Of a DNA stretch of 64,000 nt, positions 30,596-39,462 are shown piece by piece. Source of the stretch: Rhodococcus wratislaviensis (GTDB lineage Bacteria; Actinomycetota; Actinomycetes; Mycobacteriales; Mycobacteriaceae). The stretch covers positions 248,001 to 312,000 of the forward strand of contig NZ_UAUI01000025.1 in assembly GCF_900455735.1 (NCBI RefSeq), in the 5' to 3' direction. The notes below the pieces were generated by a model. The model saw nothing but the letters and a program-made list of their open reading frames with translations. It was not told the origin of the DNA and searched no databases. Each line of letters starts with the position of its first letter. Positions within the stretch are counted from its first letter, which is position 1. The position numbers were made by a program, and so were the translations under genes.

Positions 30596-32197
30596 ATGTC
30601 TGCCTTCGCACAGCCGCCGGGCGCGGAAAGAAAAGCAGTCGACGTCGCGATCGTCGGCAGCGGCCCTACCGGGATGGCACTGGCGGCGCTCCTGGGGCGC
30701 CAGGGCCGGAGCGTCGTTGTCCTCGAGAGGTATACGGGTCTCTACAACCTGCCGCGCGCCGCCGCGTTCGACGACGAGACCATGCGTACATTCCAGAAAC
30801 TCGGTGTCGCGGAGAAGATGCTGCCCGGAACAAATGTTCAGCGCGGCTACGTATGGGTGAACGGCGACGACGAAGTGTTGCTGGACATCGAGTTCGACAA
30901 CCCGGGCCGCTGCGGATGGCCGGCGCAGTACATGATGTACCAGCCCCACCTCGAATCCGTTCTCGACGAGCTCATTACGTCCCTGCCGACGGTCGAGATC
31001 CGCCGCGGGATGACGGTCGAGTCCGTCGACCAGCAGGACGGTGACGACGTCGTCGTCCGCGCCACCGACGTCGAGGGCGGCGAGCACCTGGTTCGTGCCC
31101 ACTATGTCGTCGGCTGCGACGGGGGGAACGGCATCGTCCGCCAGTTCGCCGGCGGCGAACTCGACGACTACGGGTTCTTCGAGAACTGGCTCGTCTGCGA
31201 CTTCCAGCTCGACCGCGACGTGCCGGACCTCCCCACCTTCCGCCAGGTCTGCGACCCCGCCGAACCGATCGCCATCGTCAACATCGGACCCCGCTTCCAC
31301 CGATTCTCGTTCCGGCTCGAAAGCGGAGCGAATCGCGAGGAGGTTGTTCACCCGGACAAGGTGTGGCCGCGCGTAGCGACGTATCTCACCCCGGAGGATG
31401 CGGAGCTCGTCCGCGTCGCGAACTACACGTTTAGGTCCTGCATCGCCACGCAGTGGCGTCACGGTCGGATTCTTCTCGCCGGCGACGCGGCGCACCAGAT
31501 GCCGCCTTTCCTGGCGCAGGGAATGGTGTCGGGAATCCGCGACGCACGGAACCTGGCCTGGAAGCTCGACATGGTGCTCGCAGGCCACCCCGACTCGCTG
31601 CTCGACACCTACCAAGCCGAGCGCGAACCGCACGTCCGCTACATCACCGAGAAGGCAATCGAACTGGGTCGGGTCCAGACGATGCGGGACACCGCGCTCG
31701 CCGCCGAGCGCGACGCTCAGATGATCGCTGCGCGCAAAGCCAACCAGAAGCCGGACAAGTTGCAGTACCCCGCGTTGTCAGGAGGCCTGATCGCCAACCA
31801 CGGCGACATCTTCCCGCAGGGCCTGGTGTCGACGTCGAGCACCACCGCACTCTTCGACGAAATCGCGGGCACCGGGTGGCTCGTCGTCGCCGACGGGCCG
31901 CAGGTGTTGTCCGACATCGCCGAAGGCGACCGCACCGCATTCATCGAGATCGGCGGCCGGGAAGTGATTTTCGGCCTCACGTCGATGTTTGACGGAGCGC
32001 CCGTCTCCGACACCGCCGGCGTGTACACCAGATGGTTCGCCGCCCATGAGTGCGTCGCCGCGATCGTGCGGCCCGACGGCTACGTCTTCGGAATCGCACG
32101 CGACGCCGCAGAGCTGGGGACCCTCGCCAAGGAGCTCGTCGCCGCCATCACCCCGGTCGCTCCCGTGCCGCCCCGGCCGCTGGCGCCCACGGCCTGA
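30596..32197 (+). CDS. tsdB: Resorcinol 4-hydroxylase (TsdB-like single-component FAD monooxygenase)
   Basis: 533 residues. FAD motif GSGPTGMALAALLGRQG near residue 19, Arg-Ala after strand 2 (LPRAAAFDDE), a DG-type motif in YVVGCDGGNG, and GDAAHQMPPFLAQGM with ribityl contact; overall MhpA/phenol-hydroxylase type with a thioredoxin-like C-terminal tail. In the RHA1 cluster, TsdB is an NADH-specific one-component enzyme that makes hydroxyquinol from resorcinol (recalled). Here it is first of four genes with the decarboxylase, maleylacetate reductase and hydroxyquinol dioxygenase, which supports that substrate. AAAGGA precedes ATG 30596. Confidence 0.9.
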   Translation: MSAFAQPPGAERKAVDVAIVGSGPTGMALAALLGRQGRSVVVLERYTGLYNLPRAAAFDDETMRTFQKLGVAEKMLPGTNVQRGYVWVNGDDEVLLDIEFDNPGRCGWPAQYMMYQPHLESVLDELITSLPTVEIRRGMTVESVDQQDGDDVVVRATDVEGGEHLVRAHYVVGCDGGNGIVRQFAGGELDDYGFFENWLVCDFQLDRDVPDLPTFRQVCDPAEPIAIVNIGPRFHRFSFRLESGANREEVVHPDKVWPRVATYLTPEDAELVRVANYTFRSCIATQWRHGRILLAGDAAHQMPPFLAQGMVSGIRDARNLAWKLDMVLAGHPDSLLDTYQAEREPHVRYITEKAIELGRVQTMRDTALAAERDAQMIAARKANQKPDKLQYPALSGGLIANHGDIFPQGLVSTSSTTALFDEIAGTGWLVVADGPQVLSDIAEGDRTAFIEIGGREVIFGLTSMFDGAPVSDTAGVYTRWFAAHECVAAIVRPDGYVFGIARDAAELGTLAKELVAAITPVAPVPPRPLAPTA

Positions 32198-32233
32198 CAT
32201 CCCACCACCGACAAACACTCGAGGAGAAAACTG

Positions 32234-33223
32234 ATGCAGGGAAAGATCGCACTGGAAGAGCACTTCGCCATCCCGGAGACGCTGAACGACTCCGCGGGCT
32301 TCGTACCCGGAACCTATTGGGACGAGTTGCAGGCGCGGCTTCTCGACATCCAGGATGTCCGCCTGAAGCTGATGGACGAGCACAACATCGAAACGATGAT
32401 CCTCTCGCTCAATGCACCTGCCGTGCAGGCCATCCCCGAACGGAAGCGCGCCATCGACATTGCGCGTCGTGCCAACGATGTACTCGCCGAGGAATGCGCG
32501 AAGCGGCCGGACCGGTTCCGTGGCTTCGCTGCCCTGCCGCTCCAGGACCCCGACGCCGCCGCCGAGGAACTGCGACGCTGCGTCACCGAACTGGGCTTCG
32601 TCGGCGCGCTGGTCAACGGGTTCTCCCAGAGTGCGACGGTGGACGGCGGCAACACCCCCCTCTACTACGACCTCCCCCAGTACCGACCCTTCTGGGCAGA
32701 GGTCGAGCGTCTCGATGTGCCCTTCTACCTCCACCCGCGCAACCCGCTGAACCAGGACGCCCGAATCTACGAGGGCCACCCGTGGCTGCTCGGTCCGACG
32801 TGGGCATTCGCGCAGGAGACTGCTGTCCATGCGTTGCGCTTGATGGCCTCTGGCCTCTTCGACGAGCACCCCGGCCTGCGGATCGTCCTCGGTCACATGG
32901 GTGAGGGCATCCCCGCGATGCTCTGGCGCATCGACCACCGCAACGCCTGGGTCGACGTGCCGCCCGCGTACCCGGCGAAACGTCGCATGGTCGACTACTT
33001 CACCGAGAATTTTTTCGTCACGACCTCCGGTAACTTCCGCACCCAGACGCTGATCGACCTGTTGCTCGAGCTCGGCTCGGAGCGCGTGATGTTCTCGACT
33101 GACTGGCCCTTCGAGAACATCAACCACGCCGCCGAATGGTTCGACGCTGCCAGCATCTCCGAGGCCGACCGGCTCAAGATCGGTCGGACCAACGCCGCCA
33201 CGTTGTTCAAACTCGACCGGTGA
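32234..33223 (+). CDS. tsdA: Gamma-resorcylate (2,6-dihydroxybenzoate) decarboxylase
   Basis: 329-residue amidohydrolase-fold decarboxylase, closely matching characterised enzymes from Rhizobium and RHA1 from memory. Metal ligands are visible as Glu8 and His10 in ALEEHFAIP, His in FYLHPRNPL, and Asp in FSTDWPFENI; GHMGEGIP supplies the catalytic His region. It removes CO2 from gamma-resorcylate to give resorcinol, reversibly and without added oxygen. It lies 36 nt after tsdB. Confidence 0.94.
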   Translation: MQGKIALEEHFAIPETLNDSAGFVPGTYWDELQARLLDIQDVRLKLMDEHNIETMILSLNAPAVQAIPERKRAIDIARRANDVLAEECAKRPDRFRGFAALPLQDPDAAAEELRRCVTELGFVGALVNGFSQSATVDGGNTPLYYDLPQYRPFWAEVERLDVPFYLHPRNPLNQDARIYEGHPWLLGPTWAFAQETAVHALRLMASGLFDEHPGLRIVLGHMGEGIPAMLWRIDHRNAWVDVPPAYPAKRRMVDYFTENFFVTTSGNFRTQTLIDLLLELGSERVMFSTDWPFENINHAAEWFDAASISEADRLKIGRTNAATLFKLDR

Positions 33224-33240
33224 ACCGGCAGGAGTCGGCG

Positions 33241-34320
33241 GTGCGGCCCTTCGTCCACAGCGGATCACCAGCGCGCATCGTCTTCGGGCGCGGGGCCCGC
33301 GACGGCGTGAAGGAGGAAGTCGAGCGCCTGGGCGCACGACGGGCTGTGGTGCTGTCGACGCCCCAACAGAGGGAGAGCGCGGAGCTTCTCGCCGACGACA
33401 TGGGTGCGCTCGGTGTCGGCGTCATCGACCGCGCCACCATGCACACCCCCGTGGAGGTCACCGCCGAGGCACTGGTCGAGATCGAGCAACTCGGCGCGGA
33501 CTGCGTCGTCGCCCTGGGAGGCGGTTCGACCACGGGTCTCGGCAAGGCGATCGCGGCTCGAACCGGTCTTCCCCAGGTCGCTGTCCCCACTACATACGCG
33601 GGCTCGGAGGTGACCCCGATCCTCGGCGAGACCGACAACGGGATGAAGACCACGCGGCGGGGCCCCGAGATCTTGCCCGAGACAGTTGTTTACGATCCGG
33701 CCCTCACCGACTCGTTGCCGATTTCCCTCAGCGTCGCCAGCGGATTGAACGCGATGGCACATGCCGCCGAGGGGGTATATGCGCGCGATGGGAGCCCGAT
33801 CTTCACCCTCATGGCCCTGGAGGGCCTCGCCGCTCTGCGTGACGCCCTGCGTGAGCTGACGAGCGACCCCGCCGACCACGATGCGCGAGATCGCGCCCTC
33901 TACGGCGCGTGGTTGTGCGGGACCGTCCTCGGCGGTGTCGGAATGTCCGTCCACCACAAGCTGTGCCACACCGTCGGCGGCGCGCTCGACTTACCTCATG
34001 CACAGACCCACGCAATCCTGCTTCCACACACGATCGGCTTCGTGGAGGAAACCGAACCCACGGTCCTCGCACCCGTCGCGGACCTGTTCGGAGGCAGTGC
34101 AGGCGGGGGCCTCCACGATTTCGCAGTGGAACTCGGGGCTCCTCTTCGTCTCTCCGAATTGGGGGTCACGCCCGAGCAGTTGGACCGTGTCGCGGACTTG
34201 GCGCTCGACGCGCCCTACTGGTCTCCGCGCCCGTTGGAGCGCGATTCCATCCGTCGACTGCTGCAGCACGCCTACGACGGCACCCGCCCAGAATCAGCCC
34301 CGCACGGAGGATCGGCATGA
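33241..34320 (+). CDS. tsdD: Maleylacetate reductase
   Basis: 359 residues from GTG 33241 (CAGGAG 6 nt upstream; GTG 33220 overlapping the previous stop is an alternative). Iron-dependent-alcohol-dehydrogenase fold: ALGGGSTTGLGKAIA binds NAD(P)H, PTTYAGSEVTPILGETD is characteristic of maleylacetate reductases, and HHKLCHTVGGALDLPHAQTH carries the usual His residues. It reduces maleylacetate to 3-oxoadipate, feeding the beta-ketoadipate route. It overlaps tsdC by 4 nt. Confidence 0.93.
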   Translation: MRPFVHSGSPARIVFGRGARDGVKEEVERLGARRAVVLSTPQQRESAELLADDMGALGVGVIDRATMHTPVEVTAEALVEIEQLGADCVVALGGGSTTGLGKAIAARTGLPQVAVPTTYAGSEVTPILGETDNGMKTTRRGPEILPETVVYDPALTDSLPISLSVASGLNAMAHAAEGVYARDGSPIFTLMALEGLAALRDALRELTSDPADHDARDRALYGAWLCGTVLGGVGMSVHHKLCHTVGGALDLPHAQTHAILLPHTIGFVEETEPTVLAPVADLFGGSAGGGLHDFAVELGAPLRLSELGVTPEQLDRVADLALDAPYWSPRPLERDSIRRLLQHAYDGTRPESAPHGGSA

Positions 34321-35165
34321 CCAAGTACTTCACCGAGGATGAGTCCGTCGACACTGTCAACGGTCGGATGGGCATCGACGCCGACGACCGGGCCGCCGTC
34401 GTGATGGAAAGCCTCGTCCGCCATCTGCACTCGTTCGTCAAGGATGTCGGAATTACCCAGGCCGAGTGGGACCTTGCGATCGACTTCCTGACGCGAACCG
34501 GACAGATCTGTGGGCCCGAGCGGCAGGAATTCATCCTGCTGTCGGACACCCTCGGGGTATCGATGCTGGTCGACGCCATCAACCATCGCAGGCCCACCGG
34601 GGCCACCGAAAACACTGTCGTCGGTCCGTTCCACGTCGAGGGGGCGCCGATCCGGCGGATGGGGGATGGCATCTCCCTCGACGGCAAAGGCGAGTCCTGC
34701 CTCTTCGCGGGGCAGGTCCGTGACCTCGACGGCCACCCGATCGAGGGCGCATGCGTCGACGTCTGGTCGGACAATGCGGATGGCTACTACGACGTTCAGC
34801 AGCCAGACATCCAACCCCGATGGAACAATCGGGGTCGCTTCATCACAGGCGCCGACGGCCGGTACCTGTTCCGCGGCATCAAGCCCACGGCTTACCCGAT
34901 CCCGGACGACGGTCCTGTGGGGCAAATGCTCGACCGAATCGGGCGGCATCCGTACCGACCCGCACACATGCACTTCCTCGTCACCGCCGACGGCTACGAA
35001 CGTCTGGTGACCCACACTTTCGTGGAGGGCGATAGCTACCTCGAGTCCGACGCTGTCTTCGGGGTGAAAGAAGTGCTGATCGCCACCTACGACAGAAACA
35101 GTGACGGCTCCGGCACAGCATGGTCGTCACAATATGACTTCGTACTCACGCGTGGCAGCAGCTGA
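34317..35165 (+). CDS. tsdC: Hydroxyquinol 1,2-dioxygenase
   Basis: 282-residue intradiol dioxygenase. The helical N-terminal dimerisation domain (about 1-100) is followed by GPFHVEGAP and the catalytic beta-sandwich. Fe(III) ligands are seen as Tyr in NADGYYDVQ, Tyr and two His in HPYRPAHMHFLV. It cleaves 1,2,4-trihydroxybenzene to maleylacetate. Translationally coupled (ATGA) to the maleylacetate reductase; end of the tsdBADC operon. The next gene is convergent, 123 nt away, with nothing recognisable in the gap. Confidence 0.94.
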   Translation: MTKYFTEDESVDTVNGRMGIDADDRAAVVMESLVRHLHSFVKDVGITQAEWDLAIDFLTRTGQICGPERQEFILLSDTLGVSMLVDAINHRRPTGATENTVVGPFHVEGAPIRRMGDGISLDGKGESCLFAGQVRDLDGHPIEGACVDVWSDNADGYYDVQQPDIQPRWNNRGRFITGADGRYLFRGIKPTAYPIPDDGPVGQMLDRIGRHPYRPAHMHFLVTADGYERLVTHTFVEGDSYLESDAVFGVKEVLIATYDRNSDGSGTAWSSQYDFVLTRGSS

Positions 35166-35288
35166 CCTCGTTGTCCTGAAGCCTCCGACGGACAGCTGGC
35201 CGATTTGCGCTGAGGTCTCTGGGCGTGCGGGCGCTGGGCGAGAGTACGGGCCGCCGACAACCAGGCCTGGAGCCGAGCGAGTGCCCCG

Positions 35289-35981
35289 CTAGTACGACGC
35301 CCGGCCACCGCTCGCGTCGTAGACGGCGCCGGTCGAGAAGCTGAGCGCCTCCGAGCACAGCCATGCGACGAGTTCCGCGATTTCTTCGGGCCGTCCCATC
35401 CGGGCCATCGGGGTCAGGCTCTGCGACCGCGCGAGGATCGCCGGGTCGGTGCCGGCATTCATCGGGCTCTCCACGGCGGCGGGTGCCACCACGTTGGCCA
35501 GGACACCGGTCTTCGCGACCTCTTTGCCGAGCGATTTCGTCAGCGCGATGACGGCCGCCTTCGACGCCGAGTACGCGCTCTGGTTGGGATTCCCGTCCTT
35601 CGCCGCGATGCTCGCCAGATTCACCACCCGCCCCCAGCCGGCGTCGGCCATGGCCGGCACGAACGCGCGGCAGAGGAGGAACGTCCCGTCGACGTTGATC
35701 CGGAACGTGCGGCGCCAGTCTTCGAGGTCGACGTCGACCAGAGGAGCGGACGGTCCCACGACGCCGGCGCTGTTGACGAGGATGTCGACGCGGCCGAGCC
35801 TGGCGGCGAGGTTCTCGACGGCGTCGGCGTCGGTGACGTCGAGGTGCTCGTCGGCCCCGGTGGCGACGTCGGCGGTGACGACGCGGACCCCGGCGTCGGC
35901 GAGGCGCTTCGCGCACGCCGCACCGATTCCGCTCGCTCCGCCGGTGACGAGCGCGGTGGCGCCCTCGGGATACGTAGCCAT
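35289..35981 (-). CDS. SDR family oxidoreductase next to LysR
   Basis: 230-residue SDR from ATG 35981: TGGASGIGAACAKRL, TADVATGADEHLDV, NSAGVVG, NLASIAAKDG and the YSASK catalytic pair. It is shorter than usual because the second-strand region is trimmed. It is divergent from a LysR gene with a 29-bp inverted repeat between them, so it is probably a LysR target and could belong to the same hydroaromatic pathway as the operon downstream of the regulator. Substrate unknown. Confidence 0.87.
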   Translation of the reverse strand: MATYPEGATALVTGGASGIGAACAKRLADAGVRVVTADVATGADEHLDVTDADAVENLAARLGRVDILVNSAGVVGPSAPLVDVDLEDWRRTFRINVDGTFLLCRAFVPAMADAGWGRVVNLASIAAKDGNPNQSAYSASKAAVIALTKSLGKEVAKTGVLANVVAPAAVESPMNAGTDPAILARSQSLTPMARMGRPEEIAELVAWLCSEALSFSTGAVYDASGGRASY

Positions 35982-36025
35982 GGTGGTTTCTCCTCGCGAC
36001 TGTGTGCGTATTAGTCTTGGTCTAT

Positions 36026-36054
36026 GTGCGAAATCAGAATGATTGGTTTCGCAC
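36026..36054. promoter_or_regulatory. Candidate LysR operator, 29-bp inverted repeat
   Basis: GTGCGAAA-N13-TTTCGCAC is perfect over 8-bp arms, in the 134-nt region between the divergent SDR and LysR genes. Arm length, spacing and position fit a LysR-type recognition site controlling the SDR and the regulator itself. Confidence 0.6.
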
Positions 36055-36115
36055 TGTGTACGAATTGGAATATATGGGCTGAGCCACACTCGTCAAACTC
36101 GCCGAAGGGAATCCG

Positions 36116-37009
36116 ATGGAGATTCGCTGGCTGCAAGCGTTCGTCGCCGTCGCCGAAGAACTGCATTTCGGCAGGGCCGCCGCGCGACTTCAGATGGCCC
36201 AGTCGCCGCTGAGCCAGACGGTGCGCAAACTCGAGAAGGACATCGGCGTGCCGCTGTTCGAGCGGAGCACCCGCAGTGTCGCCCTGACGTCGGCCGGCCA
36301 CACGTTCCTGCCGCACGCCTACCGGATTCTCGAGAGCGTCGACATCGCGCGGCAGGCCACCCGCGCGTCCGCCGGGGGCGTGTACGGCCGCATCAAGATC
36401 GGCTTCACGGGCGTGCTCAATCACCTGTCCCTGCCCCCGCTCACCCGCGCGCTCCGGCAGCGCTACCCCGACATCGAACTCACCCTCGTCGGACGCATCA
36501 TGACCCGTGACGCCATCACTCAACTGGACAGTGGCGCACTCGATCTCGCGTTTGTCGGACTTCCCGTCGAGACGGCCTCGGTGTCCACCCGGTTGATCCG
36601 CCGCGAGCCGTTCGGGGCCGTGCTCCCGGCGGACCACCCGCTCGCGTCGGAGCCGGAGATCGACCTGCGCGACCTGGCCGAGGACGGGTTCGTCACGACA
36701 CCGCTGTCGGCCGGCTCGGCATTGCAGGAGGTCGCGATGCGGGCATGCGTCGATGCGGGCTTTCGTCCCCGCGTGGTGCAGGAGATCACCGACCCGTACA
36801 TGATCCTGATGCTGGTGGCGACGGGTGTCGGCGTGGCGCTCATGACGTCGGGCATTGCCGCGCTCACGCCCCCGGGCACGGTGTTCGTGCCGCTCACCGG
36901 CGAGCCGATCTACATGAACCACGGGCTCGCCTGGTCGCCGCGCCGGGTCTCCGACGCGCTCCGGGTGGCCCTCGCGGTGTCGGAGGACATTCTCCCGACT
37001 CCAGATTAG
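36116..37009 (+). CDS. LysR-family regulator (CatR/BenM-like)
   Basis: 297 residues: N-terminal HTH (WLQAFVAVAEELHFGRAAARLQMAQSP, LSQTVRKLEKDIGVPLFER), linker helix, and a two-lobed effector domain with GRIKIGFTG and LDLAFVGLPVE. The AQSPLSQ helix and RAAARLQMAQ are typical of the CatR/BenM/CbnR group that answers to aromatic-pathway intermediates. It sits before a transporter and a shikimate/quinate dehydrogenase operon and is divergent from an SDR. Confidence 0.9.
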   Translation: MEIRWLQAFVAVAEELHFGRAAARLQMAQSPLSQTVRKLEKDIGVPLFERSTRSVALTSAGHTFLPHAYRILESVDIARQATRASAGGVYGRIKIGFTGVLNHLSLPPLTRALRQRYPDIELTLVGRIMTRDAITQLDSGALDLAFVGLPVETASVSTRLIRREPFGAVLPADHPLASEPEIDLRDLAEDGFVTTPLSAGSALQEVAMRACVDAGFRPRVVQEITDPYMILMLVATGVGVALMTSGIAALTPPGTVFVPLTGEPIYMNHGLAWSPRRVSDALRVALAVSEDILPTPD

Positions 37010-37046
37010 GATGTTTTCGATCTATATCTAAGACTTTTTTTGCGCT

Positions 37047-37062
37047 GGACTGCGCATAGTCC
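37047..37062. promoter_or_regulatory. Inverted repeat upstream of the transporter operon
   Basis: GGACT-GCGCAT-AGTCC, 5-6-5, in the 151-nt LysR-transporter gap just after a T-rich stretch. ATAGTCC also occurs in the gap before the second transporter (46826), in the context ATAGTCCCGC. Possible second regulator site or hairpin; weak on its own. Confidence 0.3.
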
Positions 37063-37098
37063 GCCATGACACGCTCGTCACGGTCCGGAACTTCGTGT

Positions 37099-37113
37099 GA
37101 GGTGGATCACCTC
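37099..37113. promoter_or_regulatory. Perfect palindrome close to the transporter start
   Basis: GAGGTG-GAT-CACCTC, a perfect 6-3-6 inverted repeat 47 nt upstream of the transporter ATG. It lies in the likely untranslated leader or promoter of the eight-gene operon. Candidate operator for a regulator not identified here, or an RNA hairpin near the start. Confidence 0.4.
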
Positions 37114-37160
37114 CGAAGAAGCCTCGCGGCGCACCGGATCCCTGGGACGAAAGGAACACC

Positions 37161-38525
37161 ATGGCAAGCACGTCTACTCGCGACACCGGGGGACAACCGA
37201 ACGAGAACGCCCGCCGGGCCGCCGTCTCGGGATTCCTCGGCAGCACGCTCGAGTACTACGACTTCTTCATCTACGGGTCCGCGGCAGCGCTGGTCTTCCC
37301 GCGGATCTTCTTCCCCGGCGGAGGAGCCACGGCGACCCTGCTGTCGATCGGCACGCTCGGCGTGGCGTACATCGCGCGTCCACTCGGCGCAGTGCTGTGG
37401 GGACATCTCGGGGATCGGTACGGGCGCAAGAATTCGCTGCTGGCGTGTCTCCTGCTCATGGGTATCGCGACCGTGGTCGTCGGCTGCCTGCCCACGTACG
37501 ACCAGATCGGTATCGCCGCGCCCATCATCCTGGTGCTCCTGCGATTGCTGCAGGGCCTGTCCGCCGGCGGCGAATCACCAGGATCGTCCGCGCTGACGCT
37601 CGAACACGCACCGGACAACCGTCGCTCGTTCTACACCTCGTTCACCATGAGCGGCATCATGTTCGGCATCGTCATCTCGAGCCTGGTGTTCATTCCCGTG
37701 GCCGCGCTGCCGGACGACGCGCTCTACTCGTGGGGCTGGCGTGTGCCCTTCCTGCTCAGCATCGTCGTGACGGGTGTTGCGGTCTGGCTGCGTCGCAAGC
37801 TCGACGAGCCGGAGGTCTTCGAAGAGCTGAAGGAACACGACGACACGGCGGGCATCCCCGTCGTGGAGATGTTCCGCTCACACTGGCGCACCGTGATCCG
37901 CATCAGCCTCAGCGCGACATTCGCGATGATCAACACGATCGTCAACGTCTTCGCGTTGGCGTACGCCGTGCAGGTCGCCGGGCTCGAACGCTCCACGATG
38001 CTGTGGGCGATCGCCACCGCCAACTTCGTCGCCGTTCTCACCCAGCCGCTGTTCGGAATGCTCGCCGACCGGATCGGCCGCAAACCGGTGTTCGTGACGG
38101 GCGCCGTCGGTTCCGCGGGCATGGTGTTCGTGTTCTTCCACGCCATCGGAACGGGCAGTGCGCCGATGGTGTTCGCGGCCGGCATCGTCCTGATCGGCCT
38201 GTTCTACGCGATGCCCAACGGCGTGTACCCGGCGTACTTCCCCGAGCAGTTCCCCGCCAAGGTCCGGTACACCGGAATGGCCGTGAGTCTCATGCTGGGA
38301 CTGTTGGTGGCCGGTTTCACCCCGGCCATCGCGCAGTGGCTGTCGGCGGGCGACACCGCGAACTGGACCCCGGTCGCCTGGATGTGCCTGGGCTTCGCGC
38401 TGCTGTCGTCGGTCGCCGCGCTCACCGGTCCCGAGACGTACCGCACCCCCACCGAACAGCTCGGCGAACCCGGCGCGACGACGGTCGGCACCCGGCACCA
38501 GGCGCTCGTCCGCAACGACGCCTGA
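37161..38525 (+). CDS. MFS transporter of the MHS group, shikimate/quinate-like substrate
   Basis: 454 residues with about 12 membrane segments. The N-terminal [21 protein letters not shown], with the family motif for the metabolite:H+ symporter group (ShiA, ProP, KgtP), and [10 protein letters not shown] in the TM2-3 loop are clear. Linked to a quinate/shikimate dehydrogenase 34 nt downstream, so import of shikimate, quinate or a related acid is inferred. The group also carries citrate, proline and dicarboxylates, so the substrate is not certain. Confidence 0.88.
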   Translation: MASTSTRDTGGQPNENARRAAVSGFLGSTLEYYDFFIYGSAAALVFPRIFFPGGGATATLLSIGTLGVAYIARPLGAVLWGHLGDRYGRKNSLLACLLLMGIATVVVGCLPTYDQIGIAAPIILVLLRLLQGLSAGGESPGSSALTLEHAPDNRRSFYTSFTMSGIMFGIVISSLVFIPVAALPDDALYSWGWRVPFLLSIVVTGVAVWLRRKLDEPEVFEELKEHDDTAGIPVVEMFRSHWRTVIRISLSATFAMINTIVNVFALAYAVQVAGLERSTMLWAIATANFVAVLTQPLFGMLADRIGRKPVFVTGAVGSAGMVFVFFHAIGTGSAPMVFAAGIVLIGLFYAMPNGVYPAYFPEQFPAKVRYTGMAVSLMLGLLVAGFTPAIAQWLSAGDTANWTPVAWMCLGFALLSSVAALTGPETYRTPTEQLGEPGATTVGTRHQALVRNDA

Positions 38526-38559
38526 CCGGACCGGACCTTCACCACTGCAGGAGATTTTC

Positions 38560-39462
38560 ATGCACCCCGTATCCACCCGGCACCGGATCCGCCTCGTCGG
38601 GGCAGGGATCGCCACGTCCCTGTCGCCGGCGCTGCACGAACACGAGGCCGCCGCCCTCGGCCTGACCGACTACCGCTACGACCTGATCGACGTCGCGGCG
38701 GAGGGCATCCCCGTCGACAGTTCCGGCGACACGCTGCGGCAGGCCGTCGCAGCGGGCTGCACCGGACTCAACGTCACCCACCCGTGCAAGCAGGTGGTCG
38801 TCGACTCCCTCGACGAATTATCCGACAACGCACGACTTCTCGGCGCCGTCAACACCGTCGTCGTCCGTGACGGGCGGCTGATCGGTCACAACACCGACCA
38901 CAGCGGATTCCTCGCGGCGCTGCGCCGGGGACTGCCCGACGCCGCGCTCGGCTGCGTCGTCCTCGCCGGTGCGGGCGGTGCCGGTTCGGCCGTCGCCTAC
39001 GCGCTCGCCGCCGCCGGAGTGACGGACCTGCGGGTCGCCGACCTCGACCCGGCCCGAGCAGCGGACGTCTGCACGCGCCTCGCGGCGGCCTTCCCGCAGA
39101 CGCGGGTCACGGCCATCCCCCTCGACACGATCGAAGCGAACCTGGAGCACTGCGACGGCGTCGTCAACGCCTCTCCGATCGGCATGGTCGGACATCCTGG
39201 AACGCCGTTCGACACCGACGCGCTCCATCCCGGCCTGTGGGTCGCCGACATCGTCTACCGCCCCCTGCGGACAGAACTCGTCGCGGCAGCAACCGCTCTC
39301 GGCTGCGACGTGCTCGACGGCGGTCAGATGCTCGTCGCTCAGGCGGCCGACACGTTCGCCCTCCTCACCGGGGTCACGCCCGACCCCGACCGCATGCGAC
39401 GTCACCTCGGCGAACTGCTCGCCGATCAGTGCGCCCCGACCGTACTCGAGGAGTCCCGATGA
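38560..39462 (+). CDS. qsuD: Quinate/shikimate dehydrogenase (QsuD-like)
   Basis: 300 residues of the AroE superfamily. Substrate-binding Ser in GAGIATSLSPALHE, catalytic Lys in NVTHPCKQ and Asp in GHNTDHSGF are present; the NAD domain has AGAGGAGSAVAYAL with a following Asp (ADLD) that prefers NAD over NADP. This and the LGAVNTVVVRDG stretch resemble corynebacterial QsuD, a catabolic enzyme that oxidises quinate and shikimate. The gene is in a tight catabolic operon, not with biosynthetic aro genes. It overlaps the next gene by 4 nt. Confidence 0.88.
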   Translation: MHPVSTRHRIRLVGAGIATSLSPALHEHEAAALGLTDYRYDLIDVAAEGIPVDSSGDTLRQAVAAGCTGLNVTHPCKQVVVDSLDELSDNARLLGAVNTVVVRDGRLIGHNTDHSGFLAALRRGLPDAALGCVVLAGAGGAGSAVAYALAAAGVTDLRVADLDPARAADVCTRLAAAFPQTRVTAIPLDTIEANLEHCDGVVNASPIGMVGHPGTPFDTDALHPGLWVADIVYRPLRTELVAAATALGCDVLDGGQMLVAQAADTFALLTGVTPDPDRMRRHLGELLADQCAPTVLEESR

